Assembly: GCF_002161285.1 (NCBI RefSeq)
Contig: NZ_NFHH01000018.1
Coordinates: 1-64,000, forward strand
DNA length: 64,000 nucleotides
Reading direction: 5' to 3'
From: Blautia sp. An81
GTDB taxonomy: Bacteria; Bacillota; Clostridia; Lachnospirales; Lachnospiraceae
Part shown: piece by piece, positions 35,716 through 44,954 of the stretch
How the letters are laid out: the number at the start of each line of letters is the position of its first letter
Numbering within the stretch: the first letter of the stretch is position 1
The notes under the pieces: model-generated
Told to the model about the DNA's origin: nothing
The model's input: the letters and a program-made list of their open reading frames with translations, nothing else
The model's database searches: none
Translations under genes and position numbers: made by a program

Positions 35716-35744
35716 TTGTGTTCATAAAGGGAAAGTGTTACAAT
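35716..35744 (+). promoter_or_regulatory. Promoter of secA
   Basis: ttgtgt (35716-35721), 17-nt spacer, tacaat (35739-35744), 45 nt before the start codon. Confidence 0.6.
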
Positions 35745-35789
35745 AATCTTTGACAGTTTAAAAAATGGATAGTTATAGGAGTGCAATGC

Positions 35790-38363
35790 ATGAATGTAAT
35801 TGAGAAAATGTTTGGAACCCACAGTGAGAGAGAGCTGAAAAGAATCAAATCTACTGTGGATAAGATCGAGTCTCTCAGGCCCCAGATGCAGGCATTGAGC
35901 GATGAAGAGCTGAGAGGCAAGACCAGAGAATATAAAAACCGCCTTCAGGAAGGGGAAACTTTGGACGATCTGCTTCCTGAGGCTTTTGCCACTGTCCGGG
36001 AGGCTGCAAAGCGTGTTCTGGGAATGGAACATTACCGGGTGCAGCTTATCGGCGGTATTATCCTCCATCAGGGACGTATCGCAGAGATGAAGACCGGTGA
36101 AGGAAAGACCCTGGTATCTACTCTTCCTGCTTACTTAAACGCACTGGAAGGAAAGGGTGTACACATTGTAACCGTCAACGATTACCTGGCAAACCGTGAC
36201 GCTGAGTGGATGGGAAAGGTTCATGAGTTTTTGGGACTTACTGTAGGCGTGGTGCTGAACTCTATGAAGAATGACGAGAGAAGAGCCCAGTATGCCTGCG
36301 ATATCACTTATGTAACCAATAATGAGCTGGGATTCGATTACCTTCGTGACAATATGGTAATCTATAAAGAACAGCTGGTACAGAGAGATCTGAACTATGC
36401 CATCATCGATGAGGTAGACTCTGTACTTATCGACGAGGCCCGTACTCCTCTGATCATTTCCGGACAGAGTGGAAAATCCACCAAACTCTATGAAGTCTGC
36501 GATATTCTGGCAAGACAGTTAGAGCGTGGAGAGGCCAGCGGCGAGGTTACTAAGATGACCGCCATTATGGGTGAGGAGATCACAGAGACAGGTGATTTCA
36601 TTGTTAATGAAAAGGACAAAATCGTAAACCTGACAGAGCAGGGCGTTCATAAGGTGGAAAATTTCTTCCACATTGAAAACCTGGCAGATCCGGAGAATCT
36701 GGAAATCCAGCACAATATTATCCTGGCTCTTCGGGCTCATAACCTGATGTTCCGGGATCAGGACTATGTGGTAAAGGACGACGAGGTTCTGATCGTAGAT
36801 GAGTTTACCGGACGTATTATGCCGGGCCGCCGCTATTCTGACGGACTTCATCAGGCTATTGAGGCAAAAGAGCATGTAAAGGTGCGCAGAGAGAGCAAGA
36901 CTCTGGCAACCATTACTTTCCAGAACTTCTTTAACAAGTATAAGAAAAAAGCAGGTATGACAGGTACGGCTCTTACTGAGGAGAAAGAGTTCCGGGATAT
37001 TTATGGAATGGATGTTATCGAGATTCCTACAAATAAGCCTATTGCCCGTGTAGATCTGGAAGATGCCGTTTACATGACAAAAAAAGAAAAATTCCGGGCG
37101 GTAGTGGAAGCTGTAAAGGAAGCCCACGAAAAACAGCAGCCGGTTCTGGTAGGTACGATTACCATTGAGACTTCAGAACTTTTAAGCCGTATGCTGAAAA
37201 GAGAAGGTATTCAGCATCAGGTGTTGAACGCCAAATTCCATGAGATGGAGGCGGAAATCGTAGCCCATGCCGGTGAGGCGGGAAATGTGACCATTGCCAC
37301 CAATATGGCAGGCCGTGGTACGGATATTAAGCTGGACGAGGTGTCCAGAGAAGCCGGAGGCTTAAAGATCATCGGTACAGAGAGACATGAATCCAGACGT
37401 ATCGACAATCAGCTGCGAGGCCGTTCCGGACGTCAGGGAGACCCAGGTGAATCCAGATTCTATCTGTCTCTGGAGGATGACCTGATGCGCCTCTTCGGTT
37501 CTGAAAAGCTGATGAATGTGTTTAAGTCCCTTGGTGTGGCGGAAAATGAGCAGATTGAGCATAAAATGCTTTCCAGCGCCATTGAGAAAGCCCAGAAGAA
37601 GATCGAGGGCAACAACTATGGCATCCGTAAGAACCTGCTGGAGTATGACCAGGTAAATAATGAACAGAGAGAAATCATTTATAAAGAGCGCCGGAGAGTT
37701 CTGGACGGCGAAAATATGCGGGATGCTATCTACAAGATGATCACAGATACAGTGGAACATGCTGTAGATATGGTATTTTCTGATGACGTGGACCAGGAAG
37801 AATGGGATATGAATGAAATGAATTCTGTTCTCCGGCCTATTATTCCTTTACAGCCCATTACCCGTGAGGATATTAAGGGTATGAAGAAAAACCAGGTGAA
37901 ACAGAAGCTGAAAGAAGAGGCTGTAAAGCTTTACGAAGAAAAAGAAGCAGAATTTCCCGAGGCAGAACAGCTGCGTGAGCTGGAGCGTGTGATCCTTCTG
38001 AAGGTTATTGACCAGAAATGGATGGATCATATCGACGATATGGACCAGCTCCGCCAGGGTATCGGCCTTCAGGCTTACGGTCAGAGAGATCCCAAGGTAG
38101 AGTATAAACTTCAGGCATATGAGATGTTCGACAGCATGATCGCTGCCATTCAGGAGACAACCCTGCGGCTTCTGTACCATGTACGTCTGGAGCAGAAGGT
38201 AGAAAGAGAGCAGGTAGCTCAGGTGACAGGAACCAACAAAGATGATTCCGGTCCTAAGAAGCCTGTGCAGAAAACAGAGAAAAAAGTATATCCCAACGAC
38301 CCCTGTCCCTGTGGAAGCGGCAAAAAATACAAACAGTGCTGCGGCAGGAAGAAGATCGGGTGA
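35790..38363 (+). CDS. secA: Preprotein translocase motor ATPase SecA
   Basis: Drives exported proteins through SecYEG using ATP. 857 aa. Family start [19 protein letters not shown]. Walker [12 protein letters not shown] (about 101-111), Walker B region [15 protein letters not shown], helicase motifs [21 protein letters not shown] and [13 protein letters not shown], and the C-terminal zinc motif [14 protein letters not shown] near the end, which binds SecB-like or ribosomal partners. The ATG at 35790 fits the ggag site (8 nt) and the family better than the in-frame GTG at 35781. A small orphan gene and prfB follow, the usual secA-prfB order of Firmicutes. Confidence 0.97.
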   Translation: MNVIEKMFGTHSERELKRIKSTVDKIESLRPQMQALSDEELRGKTREYKNRLQEGETLDDLLPEAFATVREAAKRVLGMEHYRVQLIGGIILHQGRIAEMKTGEGKTLVSTLPAYLNALEGKGVHIVTVNDYLANRDAEWMGKVHEFLGLTVGVVLNSMKNDERRAQYACDITYVTNNELGFDYLRDNMVIYKEQLVQRDLNYAIIDEVDSVLIDEARTPLIISGQSGKSTKLYEVCDILARQLERGEASGEVTKMTAIMGEEITETGDFIVNEKDKIVNLTEQGVHKVENFFHIENLADPENLEIQHNIILALRAHNLMFRDQDYVVKDDEVLIVDEFTGRIMPGRRYSDGLHQAIEAKEHVKVRRESKTLATITFQNFFNKYKKKAGMTGTALTEEKEFRDIYGMDVIEIPTNKPIARVDLEDAVYMTKKEKFRAVVEAVKEAHEKQQPVLVGTITIETSELLSRMLKREGIQHQVLNAKFHEMEAEIVAHAGEAGNVTIATNMAGRGTDIKLDEVSREAGGLKIIGTERHESRRIDNQLRGRSGRQGDPGESRFYLSLEDDLMRLFGSEKLMNVFKSLGVAENEQIEHKMLSSAIEKAQKKIEGNNYGIRKNLLEYDQVNNEQREIIYKERRRVLDGENMRDAIYKMITDTVEHAVDMVFSDDVDQEEWDMNEMNSVLRPIIPLQPITREDIKGMKKNQVKQKLKEEAVKLYEEKEAEFPEAEQLRELERVILLKVIDQKWMDHIDDMDQLRQGIGLQAYGQRDPKVEYKLQAYEMFDSMIAAIQETTLRLLYHVRLEQKVEREQVAQVTGTNKDDSGPKKPVQKTEKKVYPNDPCPCGSGKKYKQCCGRKKIG

Positions 38364-38404
38364 CATCAGGGAAATTAGGCTCAGATAGGTAGAGAAAAGT
38401 AAGT

Positions 38405-38444
38405 AAACTGCTGTAGGTATAGGAGACTGTAACTGCAGCAGTTT
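38405..38444 (+). repeat. Hairpin between secA and the 79-aa gene
   Basis: aaactgctg pairs with cagcagttt. The bases that follow (gtcagtt) are not U-rich, so it is probably a weak or partial terminator or an mRNA-stability stem. Confidence 0.5.
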
Positions 38445-38491
38445 GTCAGTTAAAGTCAAATGCGTGGAAAGCTGTAAAAGGAGGAAAGGTT

Positions 38492-38731
38492 ATGGGACAG
38501 ATGGTGGATTTTACCATGGAGCGGGAAGGACTGGTGAAGCCGGGGGACCGGGTGGAGCTGAAAGAAGACCAGGCCATTACCATGTCAGGAGTCATGTATT
38601 ACTATACCATAAAGCCAGCGGTGGCAATGTCCAGTAATCTGAAGAAGCCCCTGACAAAACTTACAGGTACAGTACGCAAGGTAGAACCTCAGGTAAGTAT
38701 CTATATGGTGACAGTTGAGGTTGATCAGTAA
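38492..38731 (+). CDS. Unrecognised 79-aa protein between secA and prfB
   Basis: Not recognised. Strong ribosome site (aaaggaggaaagg) and an operon-like place 23 nt before prfB support a real gene. It is soluble, without signal or span. The middle is beta-rich (VKPGDRVELKEDQAITMSGV, then MYYYTIKPAVAMSSNLKKPL) and the end is KVEPQVSIYMVTVEVDQ, a layout reminiscent of a small beta-barrel or PilZ-like fold, but no motif allows a call. Its position suggests a role near translation or secretion, by position only. Confidence 0.65.
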   Translation: MGQMVDFTMEREGLVKPGDRVELKEDQAITMSGVMYYYTIKPAVAMSSNLKKPLTKLTGTVRKVEPQVSIYMVTVEVDQ

Positions 38732-38754
38732 AAAATAAGAAGGAGGAAACCAGA

Positions 38755-39873
38755 GTGGTTGAATTAGACGGCTTTAAGACCAGGGTCAACGGGTATGCCC
38801 AGCCTCTTGAAGAAGTGAGGGAGTCCCTGGATCTGGAAAATAAAGAGCAGAGAGTAGAGGAGCTGGAAAGAGAAATGGAGGCTCCCGGATTCTGGGACAA
38901 TGCAGAACGTTCCCAGAAAATGATGAAGGAATTAAGCGCCTTAAAGAGTGATATGGAGATCTATCACAAGCTCCAGAATCAGAAAGAAGAGATTGAGCTG
39001 ATGATCGATATGGGATATGAGGAGAATGACCCTTCTGTAATCCCTGACATTGAAGAAATGCTGAATGAATTTGAGGAAGAGTTTGAGAATATCCGGATCA
39101 AGACCCTGCTTTCAGGAGAATATGACAAATGCAGCGCTATTGTGACCCTTCATGCAGGGGCAGGCGGTACAGAATCCTGTGACTGGGCCAGCATGCTTTA
39201 TAGAATGTATCTGCGGTGGGCAGACCGGCATGGATTTTCCACAGAAGTGCTGGACTATCTGGATGGTGAGGAGGCAGGCATCAAATCTGTTACTTTCCAG
39301 GTAAACGGAGAAAATGCCTATGGCTATCTGAAATCTGAGAAGGGGGTTCACCGTCTGGTACGTATCTCTCCTTTCAATGCAGCAGGAAAGCGACAGACAT
39401 CCTTTGTCTCCTGCGATGTAATGCCGGATATTGAGGAAGACCTGGATGTGGAGATCAACCCGGATGATCTGAAAATTGATACCTACCGTTCCAGCGGCGC
39501 CGGCGGCCAGCATATTAATAAAACTTCATCGGCAGTGCGTATTACCCATATCCCTACGGGAATTGTGGTACAGTGCCAGAATGAACGTTCTCAATTCCAG
39601 AACAAAGACAAGGCTATGCAGATGCTGAAAGCCAAGCTGTATATGCTGAAGCAGCAGGAAAATGAGAAGAAGCTTTCCGGAATCCAGGGAGAGCTGACAG
39701 AGATCGGCTGGGGAAATCAGATCCGTTCTTATGTTATGCAGCCTTATACTATGGTTAAAGACCACAGGACCAACGAGGAAACTGGAAATGTAGACGCGGT
39801 AATGAACGGAAGCATCGACAATTTTATCAATGCTTATCTGAAATGGTCCGCTCTGGGAAAAAAGGAAAAATAG
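38755..39873 (+). CDS. prfB: Peptide chain release factor 2
   Basis: Recognises UAA and UGA stop codons and releases the finished peptide. 372 aa. The stop-codon tripeptide SPF is in RLVRISPFN and the catalytic GGQ is in SSGAGGQHINKTSSAVR (about 246-262). The start is GTG (38755) with aaggagg 7 nt upstream. The frame is continuous from the start: the programmed +1 frameshift with an in-frame UGA near codon 25, common in bacterial prfB, is absent here, so this autoregulation is missing. Confidence 0.96.
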   Translation: MVELDGFKTRVNGYAQPLEEVRESLDLENKEQRVEELEREMEAPGFWDNAERSQKMMKELSALKSDMEIYHKLQNQKEEIELMIDMGYEENDPSVIPDIEEMLNEFEEEFENIRIKTLLSGEYDKCSAIVTLHAGAGGTESCDWASMLYRMYLRWADRHGFSTEVLDYLDGEEAGIKSVTFQVNGENAYGYLKSEKGVHRLVRISPFNAAGKRQTSFVSCDVMPDIEEDLDVEINPDDLKIDTYRSSGAGGQHINKTSSAVRITHIPTGIVVQCQNERSQFQNKDKAMQMLKAKLYMLKQQENEKKLSGIQGELTEIGWGNQIRSYVMQPYTMVKDHRTNEETGNVDAVMNGSIDNFINAYLKWSALGKKEK

Positions 39874-39951
39874 TTGCCTAAAAAGATAAAGTATGGTACT
39901 ATCTTTTGTGGACGTACAAATGTATTTTTGGAAAGAACAAAGGGGAAACCT

Positions 39952-40395
39952 ATGGCAGATCACAATAAGTATTACGTAGTAACGGAAAAGGCGGTGCCAG
40001 ATGTCCTTCTGAAAGTAGTAGAAGCAAAAAAACTTTTGGATACCCAAAAGCTGGATACCGTACAGGAGGCAGTGGAAGCAGTGGGGATAAGCAGAAGCTC
40101 CTTCTATAAATATAAAGATGATATCTTTCCTTTTAAAGAGAAAACCAAGGGGGAGAATATTACTTTTATCCTTCAGATGGATGATGAACCAGGGCTGCTT
40201 TCTGCAGTGCTTGCGGCTATTGCCCAGTTTCACGGGAATATCCTGACTATACATCAGAGTATCCCTATGAACGGCGTAGCAGGCCTGACCTTAAGCGTGG
40301 CAATCCTTCCCACAGAAGGGGACGCTGCAGCAATGGTAGAAAATATAGAACATATTAAGGGTGTGCACTATCTGAAAATATTAGGAAGAGAATAG
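39952..40395 (+). CDS. ACT-domain protein, UPF0735/PheB type
   Basis: 147 aa. Residues 1-65 contain a helix-turn-helix-like region (VQEAVEAVGISRSSFYKYKD); residues 72-145 are an ACT domain (NITFILQMDDEPGLLSAVLA ... GNILTIHQSIPMNGVAGLTL). ACT domains bind amino acids and tune enzymes or regulators. The ATG at 39952 follows aaagggg (7 nt); a TTG at 39874 in the same frame is less likely. It sits 15 nt before hom, so a link to threonine or aromatic amino-acid control is reasonable. It has been called PheB in Bacillus, without proven enzyme activity. Confidence 0.85.
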   Translation: MADHNKYYVVTEKAVPDVLLKVVEAKKLLDTQKLDTVQEAVEAVGISRSSFYKYKDDIFPFKEKTKGENITFILQMDDEPGLLSAVLAAIAQFHGNILTIHQSIPMNGVAGLTLSVAILPTEGDAAAMVENIEHIKGVHYLKILGRE

Positions 40396-40410
40396 GCAGA
40401 GGAGAAGATT

Positions 40411-41628
40411 ATGATTCAAATTGCAGTGTTAGGATACGGCACCGTTGGCTCCGGTGTTGTGGAAGTATTGGATACCAACAAGGAGAGTATTAAGAAGAGA
40501 GCCGGAGAGGAAATCTCCATTAAATACGTGCTGGATCTCAGGGACTTCCCGGGAAGTCCTATTGAAAATATTCTGGTACATGATTTTGAGACTATTATCA
40601 ATGACCCGGAAGTTCAGATCGTGGTAGAGGTTATGGGAGGGGTTGAACCTGCCTATACTTTTTCAAAGAGAGCTCTGGAAGCCGGAAAATCTGTGTGTAC
40701 CTCCAATAAAGAGCTGGTGGCCAGACATGGACTGGAGCTTATCGAGATTGCCAAGGCCCATAAAGTAAACTATATGTTTGAGGCAAGCTGCGGAGGCGGA
40801 ATTCCCATTATCCGTCCCCTCAACTCTTCTCTTACGGCAGATGAAATTGACGAGGTCACCGGAATCCTTAATGGAACCACCAACTATATCCTGACAGAAA
40901 TGGGAGATAAGTACGCGGACTTTGAGGGTGTATTAAAGGAAGCTCAGGAAAAAGGCTATGCAGAGCGGAATCCGGAAGCAGATGTAGAAGGATATGATGC
41001 CTGCAGAAAGATTGCCATACTCTCTTCTCTGGCTTATGGGGCTCATGTGAATTATGAGAATATTTATACCGAGGGAATCACCAGGATCACAGCAGAAGAT
41101 ATGAAGTATGCAAGTCTCCTGGGAATGAAGGTAAAACTGCTGGCTACCAGCAAGCGGAAAGGTGAAAAATTCTACGCTATGGTATGCCCGGAACTGGTGG
41201 GAAAGAATAGCCCTCTTTACAGTGTAAACGGTGTTTTTAACGCTATTTTTGTCCACGGCAATGTACTGGGAGATGCTATGTTCTATGGAAGCGGAGCAGG
41301 AAAGCTGCCTACAGCCAGCGCAGTTGTGGGAGATGTAGTAGACTGCGCCAAACATCCTGGAAAGACTGTAGTAACCTACTGGAGCAGCAAGGTTCTGGAT
41401 CAGGTTGACATAAAGGATGTGGAGCATAGGTTCTTTGTAAGAGTGAAGGGTAATCTTCAGGAAGATAAAGAGAAGATAGAAGTGCTTTTTGGAAAAGCTG
41501 AATTTATAGGCGTTCCAGGTCTTGAAGGGGAATTCGGATTTGTTACAGAATTGATGAGTGAGAGAACATTTGACGAAAAAGCGGCTGCTCTGCCTGAAAT
41601 CCTGGGCAGGATCCGCATCAGAGCGTAA
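40411..41628 (+). CDS. hom: Homoserine dehydrogenase
   Basis: Reduces aspartate semialdehyde to homoserine for threonine and methionine. 405 aa. NAD(P)-binding YGTVGSGVVEV at residues 9-19; the catalytic region has SCGGGIPIIRPL and the family block GILNGTTNYILTEM (about 150-163); a C-terminal ACT domain (residues 330-405, HRFFVRVKGN) gives feedback control. Between the ACT-protein gene and the apgM-like gene with 15- and 13-nt gaps, so all three form an operon. Confidence 0.96.
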   Translation: MIQIAVLGYGTVGSGVVEVLDTNKESIKKRAGEEISIKYVLDLRDFPGSPIENILVHDFETIINDPEVQIVVEVMGGVEPAYTFSKRALEAGKSVCTSNKELVARHGLELIEIAKAHKVNYMFEASCGGGIPIIRPLNSSLTADEIDEVTGILNGTTNYILTEMGDKYADFEGVLKEAQEKGYAERNPEADVEGYDACRKIAILSSLAYGAHVNYENIYTEGITRITAEDMKYASLLGMKVKLLATSKRKGEKFYAMVCPELVGKNSPLYSVNGVFNAIFVHGNVLGDAMFYGSGAGKLPTASAVVGDVVDCAKHPGKTVVTYWSSKVLDQVDIKDVEHRFFVRVKGNLQEDKEKIEVLFGKAEFIGVPGLEGEFGFVTELMSERTFDEKAAALPEILGRIRIRA

Positions 41629-41641
41629 GAGGTAAGAAAGA

Positions 41642-42847
41642 ATGAAATATATTGTGGTTTTAGGAGACGGTATGGCAGATGAGCCCTTAAAAGAGCTGGA
41701 AGGGAAAACACCTTTGGCCTATGGGGCCACTCCTGTAATGGACAGTCTGGCACAACTGGGAGAAATGGGAATGGTAAAGAATGTGCCAAAAGGAATGGCG
41801 CCGGGAAGTGATACGGCAAACCTGTCTGTGCTGGGATATGATCCAGAGCTCTATTATTCCGGAAGATCCCCTCTGGAGGCCCTGAATATCGGCGTGGATA
41901 TGAAGGAAGGAGACGTAGCCATACGGGCAAACCTTGTAACTTTATCCCAGGAAGAGGAGAACTATGAGGAAAAGAGGATCCTGGACCACAGTGCAGATGA
42001 GATTACCACTGAAGAAGCGGAAATACTGCTGGAGGCGGTGAAAAAAGAGCTGGAGAATGAAATCTTTCAGTTTTATCCGGGAACCAGTTATCGCCACTGC
42101 CTGATCTGGAAACAGGGAATGACGGTGCCCCTTACTCCACCTCATGATATACGGGGAAAGAAGATACAGGAGTATCTTCCAGAAGAACCTCTGCTTCTTA
42201 AAATGCAGAAAAAGAGTTATGAGATTTTGAAAGATCATCCTGTGAATCTGGCCAGAATGGAAAAAGGACTGAACCCCGGCAACAGTCTGTGGTTCTGGGG
42301 AGCAGGAACAAAACCTTCTCTGGATTCCTTTGAGGAGAAGTTTCATAAAAAAGGAGCTATGATCTCAGCAGTAGATCTTTTAAAAGGAATTGCTGTGGGA
42401 ACCAGAATGAAAAATATTTCTGTGGAAGGAGCCAACGGAGGACTGGACACTAACTATGAAGGAAAAGCAGATGCAGCTCTGAAAGCCCTGCTGGAGGATG
42501 ACTGTGATTTTGTGTATGTTCATGTGGAGGCTCCTGACGAGATGGGCCATCAGGGAAGCATAGAGAAGAAGATCAAGGCTATTGAGTATCTGGACGGAAG
42601 AGTTGTGGGAAGAATCAAAGAGGGAATGGATGCCTCAGGAGAAGACTACCGGATGCTGGTGCTGCCGGATCATCCTACGCCCATATCTGTGAAGACCCAT
42701 ACTGCCAACCCTGTACCCTATGTGCTTTATGACAGCAGAAATCAGGAGAAAAAGGAAGGCCTTTCTTACAGCGAGGCAGAAGCCCAAAAAACAGGAAAAA
42801 TGGTGGAAAAAGGACATGAACTGATCTGGCACCTGCTGGAAAAATAA
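41642..42847 (+). CDS. ApgM-like phosphoglycerate mutase-superfamily enzyme; possible homoserine kinase
   Basis: Alkaline-phosphatase-superfamily metalloenzyme, 401 aa, of the archaeal-type cofactor-independent phosphoglycerate mutase family (KYIVVLGDGMADEPLKEL at 2-19; TANLSVLGYDPELYYSGRSP with the likely nucleophilic Ser; HVEAPDEMGHQG metal site; LPDHPTPISVKTHTANPVP). This subfamily often sits beside hom and threonine synthase genes and has been proposed, and for some members shown by mutant fitness, to act as homoserine kinase. Here it is 13 nt after hom. I see no thrB in the window. So the homoserine kinase role is the better guess, mutase the alternative. Confidence 0.85.
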   Translation: MKYIVVLGDGMADEPLKELEGKTPLAYGATPVMDSLAQLGEMGMVKNVPKGMAPGSDTANLSVLGYDPELYYSGRSPLEALNIGVDMKEGDVAIRANLVTLSQEEENYEEKRILDHSADEITTEEAEILLEAVKKELENEIFQFYPGTSYRHCLIWKQGMTVPLTPPHDIRGKKIQEYLPEEPLLLKMQKKSYEILKDHPVNLARMEKGLNPGNSLWFWGAGTKPSLDSFEEKFHKKGAMISAVDLLKGIAVGTRMKNISVEGANGGLDTNYEGKADAALKALLEDDCDFVYVHVEAPDEMGHQGSIEKKIKAIEYLDGRVVGRIKEGMDASGEDYRMLVLPDHPTPISVKTHTANPVPYVLYDSRNQEKKEGLSYSEAEAQKTGKMVEKGHELIWHLLEK

Positions 42848-42867
42848 ATAGGTTTTCGGTTTAATTT

Positions 42868-42911
42868 AAGGAGCTGTAGCGTTAGACATATGTCTAACGC
42901 TACAGCTCCTT
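42868..42911. terminator. Perfect 44-nt palindrome, likely two-way terminator
   Basis: Arms of 22 bp with no unpaired centre (aaggagctgtagcgttagac mirrored through catatg). T-run tttt follows on the plus strand and a shorter T-rich stretch on the minus. It lies between the converging apgM-like and DUF975 genes. Confidence 0.8.
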
Positions 42912-42917
42912 TTCGAT

Positions 42918-43673
42918 TTACATGTAGTTAAAAGGCTGTTCCTGCATGGGCGGTTCTTCTTTTGGTCTGGGATTGTCTATTTCTCCGGTTACATCCATAT
43001 AAAAATGAGCCATAGTGTTGGCAATATAAGGCTCCAGCCAGAGGAGGCCGATATAACAGGTGAAGACGCAGGCAATAGTCAGAGGAATAAAGCTCAGAGT
43101 AATATAGAAGTATCTGCCTTTGTTTCCCCTCATCAGACGGAAACTTATCTTCAGGGACTCTATGGCACCCATCTCCGGATTGTCCAGAAGAAGATAATTG
43201 GACAGGCCAAAGAAGAGAGAAAGTATAAGGCCTATCAAAGACTGTACCAGAGAAGCTGCCAGGGAGAAAAACAGAGATTCCATGGTTTCTGTCCGATAGC
43301 TGAGTACAGTCAGAGGAAGAGACGGAAGGACTTCTGCCAGAAGCAGGATCAGGTTTACAGTTAAAAACCTGTCCGGCTGCATGGTAAAGGGAAGAATCAA
43401 ATCCTTCAGCTCAAAGGCCTCTTTTCGGTTGATATTCAGATGCATCTTCATATTACCTGCCTGAAGAAGGGAAACAAAAAGATTTACAATATAAATCATA
43501 ATCTGACAGGTGACGATGCTCAGCACGCTGTAAGGTGACAAAAGTGCCGTGATTACCAGAGTAAGGATAATGGAACAGATAAAAATAAGCAGGTAGGCGG
43601 CAACGGGAAGTCCCCATTGTCCGTTTAAGGCCTCTCTGGACAAGGCCTTTAAATCTGATGATGAACGTCTCAT
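42918..43673 (-). CDS. DUF975-family membrane protein
   Basis: 251 aa with five or six predicted spans. The start MRRSSSDLKALSREALNGQWG is the typical DUF975 N-terminus, with its small amphipathic motif before the first span. The conserved late segment is GAIESLKISFRLMRGNKGRYFYI (about 176-198) before the last spans. The chosen ATG (43673) has ggag 11 nt upstream; extending the frame to 43904 would overlap the divergent DUF2752 gene and adds non-family sequence. The C-terminal tail is Pro/Glu-rich (KEEPPMQEQPF). Function of the family is unknown. Confidence 0.85.
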   Translation of the reverse strand: MRRSSSDLKALSREALNGQWGLPVAAYLLIFICSIILTLVITALLSPYSVLSIVTCQIMIYIVNLFVSLLQAGNMKMHLNINRKEAFELKDLILPFTMQPDRFLTVNLILLLAEVLPSLPLTVLSYRTETMESLFFSLAASLVQSLIGLILSLFFGLSNYLLLDNPEMGAIESLKISFRLMRGNKGRYFYITLSFIPLTIACVFTCYIGLLWLEPYIANTMAHFYMDVTGEIDNPRPKEEPPMQEQPFNYM

Positions 43674-43698
43674 AAAGATATCTCCAATCTGAAAAATG

Positions 43699-43728
43699 TT
43701 TACGTGGATATGGAATCTGTAGTATAAT
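43699..43728 (+). promoter_or_regulatory. Promoter of the DUF2752 gene
   Basis: tttacg (43699-43704), 18-nt spacer, tataat (43723-43728), in the short divergent gap with the DUF975 gene. Confidence 0.55.
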
Positions 43729-43766
43729 TTTCTATTATCATTTCTGACAGGAAAGGCGGGGAAAAC

Positions 43767-44192
43767 ATGAAGCAGAACAGAAACCCACAGCAGGAAAAGG
43801 GCATTTATATCTGCGGCCTGATATTGCTGGGGCTGCTGGCCTTCTGGCTGGGAGCAGAGCATTTTCTGGGATTGAAGTTTTCCCTTCCGCCCTGCCTGTT
43901 CCACAGCCTTACAGGACTGTACTGCCCGGGCTGCGGAGGCACAAGAGCCTTCCGGCTTCTGCTTTCAGGGCATATCCTTCAGTCTTTTCTGTACCATCCA
44001 GCGGTAGTCCTTACAGCCGTTCTCTATGTATGGTTTATGGTTTCCCACACAGCAGAAATCTTGTCAAAAGGGCGGCTGAAAATTGGTCTTCCCTATACAG
44101 ATAAATTTCTATACCTGGAGGTCGTTGTGATCATCCTCCAGTGTATCATAAAAAACTTTGCAAAAATCTTCTGGGGGACAGGAATCCTTTAA
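43767..44192 (+). CDS. DUF2752-family membrane protein
   Basis: 141 aa, three predicted spans. The family signature is CLFHSLTGLYCPGCGGTRAF at residues 48-67, with the CPGCGGTRA core conserved across the family. ATG follows aaaggcgggg. The cysteines could bind metal or form a disulfide; function unknown. The 3' end overlaps the converging DUF4190-like gene by 4 nt. Confidence 0.85.
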   Translation: MKQNRNPQQEKGIYICGLILLGLLAFWLGAEHFLGLKFSLPPCLFHSLTGLYCPGCGGTRAFRLLLSGHILQSFLYHPAVVLTAVLYVWFMVSHTAEILSKGRLKIGLPYTDKFLYLEVVVIILQCIIKNFAKIFWGTGIL

Positions 44193-44815
44193 ATATAATT
44201 GTCCCCTGTTCCGGAGTCTGGTTCCTGGTACTCAGGGAAGTAGTCTCCATCGGGGTAAGAATATCCTGGATAACTGTCACCGCCGTTAAAATAATCGTAA
44301 TAGTCTTCAAAAAAATCATCATAGGCATCATCGCCGTTGTCATAATAAGGCGTATCCGGCTGCGAGTAGGAATCCGAACCGTAATCAGAAATTCCGCCGG
44401 TGTATTTCTCAATAAAATCATAGAGTTCCTGCTCTGTTATTGTATCAGAAGTAAGCAGATCCATGTAATCCTGGAAAAAGCTTCTGCCCATAGGTGAAGA
44501 GAATACCATAACAGAGACCAGGATTCCCAGAGTCAGCAGAATGGCCAGCAGGGCTGTGGAAATAGCCATGCCCGCCTTGGCAGGGCCGGGACGGGAAAAC
44601 TTCCCTTTGGACAGACAGGAAAATAAGATTCCAAGTCCGGCAAAAGGAATGGATATAAAGGGAAAACAGCACAAAGAGACAAGAGCCAGGATTCCCATAA
44701 CCAGAGAAAGGGTAGCAAAGTTCTGGCTCCCGTCATAATACCGGGGAGGCGGAGCAGGTGCCGGATCCTCCGGACGATAAGGCTGATAGTAGTTGCCTTC
44801 TGTTGGATTGTCCAT
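44189..44815 (-). CDS. DUF4190-like membrane protein with acidic Tyr-rich tail
   Basis: 208 aa. A Pro-rich head (residues 1-30, YRPEDPAPAPPPRYY), two spans (about 32-62 and 82-106: LSLVMGILALVSLCCFPFIS, AISTALLAILLTLGILVSVM) joined by a basic loop, as in DUF4190 proteins. The C-terminal 70 residues are acidic and Tyr-rich (DDAYDDFFEDYYDYFNGGDS) and probably disordered. Together with the DUF975 and DUF2752 genes it makes a compact set of small membrane proteins of unknown role. ATG on the minus strand has aggtt only, a weak site. Confidence 0.75.
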   Translation of the reverse strand: MDNPTEGNYYQPYRPEDPAPAPPPRYYDGSQNFATLSLVMGILALVSLCCFPFISIPFAGLGILFSCLSKGKFSRPGPAKAGMAISTALLAILLTLGILVSVMVFSSPMGRSFFQDYMDLLTSDTITEQELYDFIEKYTGGISDYGSDSYSQPDTPYYDNGDDAYDDFFEDYYDYFNGGDSYPGYSYPDGDYFPEYQEPDSGTGDNYI

Positions 44816-44954
44816 AAGTTAGAACCTCGTTTCTGTAGTGTTTTTCCCTATTTTAGCATGTATGGGTAAAGGGGGCAAGACCTCCTTGATTTTTAGGAAA
44901 ATACGTGTTAGAGTTTTATGGGTTAAAGAATCAAAAGAAAGGGACAGTTATTAT

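Noticed and set aside
43674-43904. N-terminal extension of the DUF975 protein
   Set aside because: It would overlap the divergent DUF2752 gene and its promoter, adds non-family sequence, and the ATG at 43673 has a good ribosome site.
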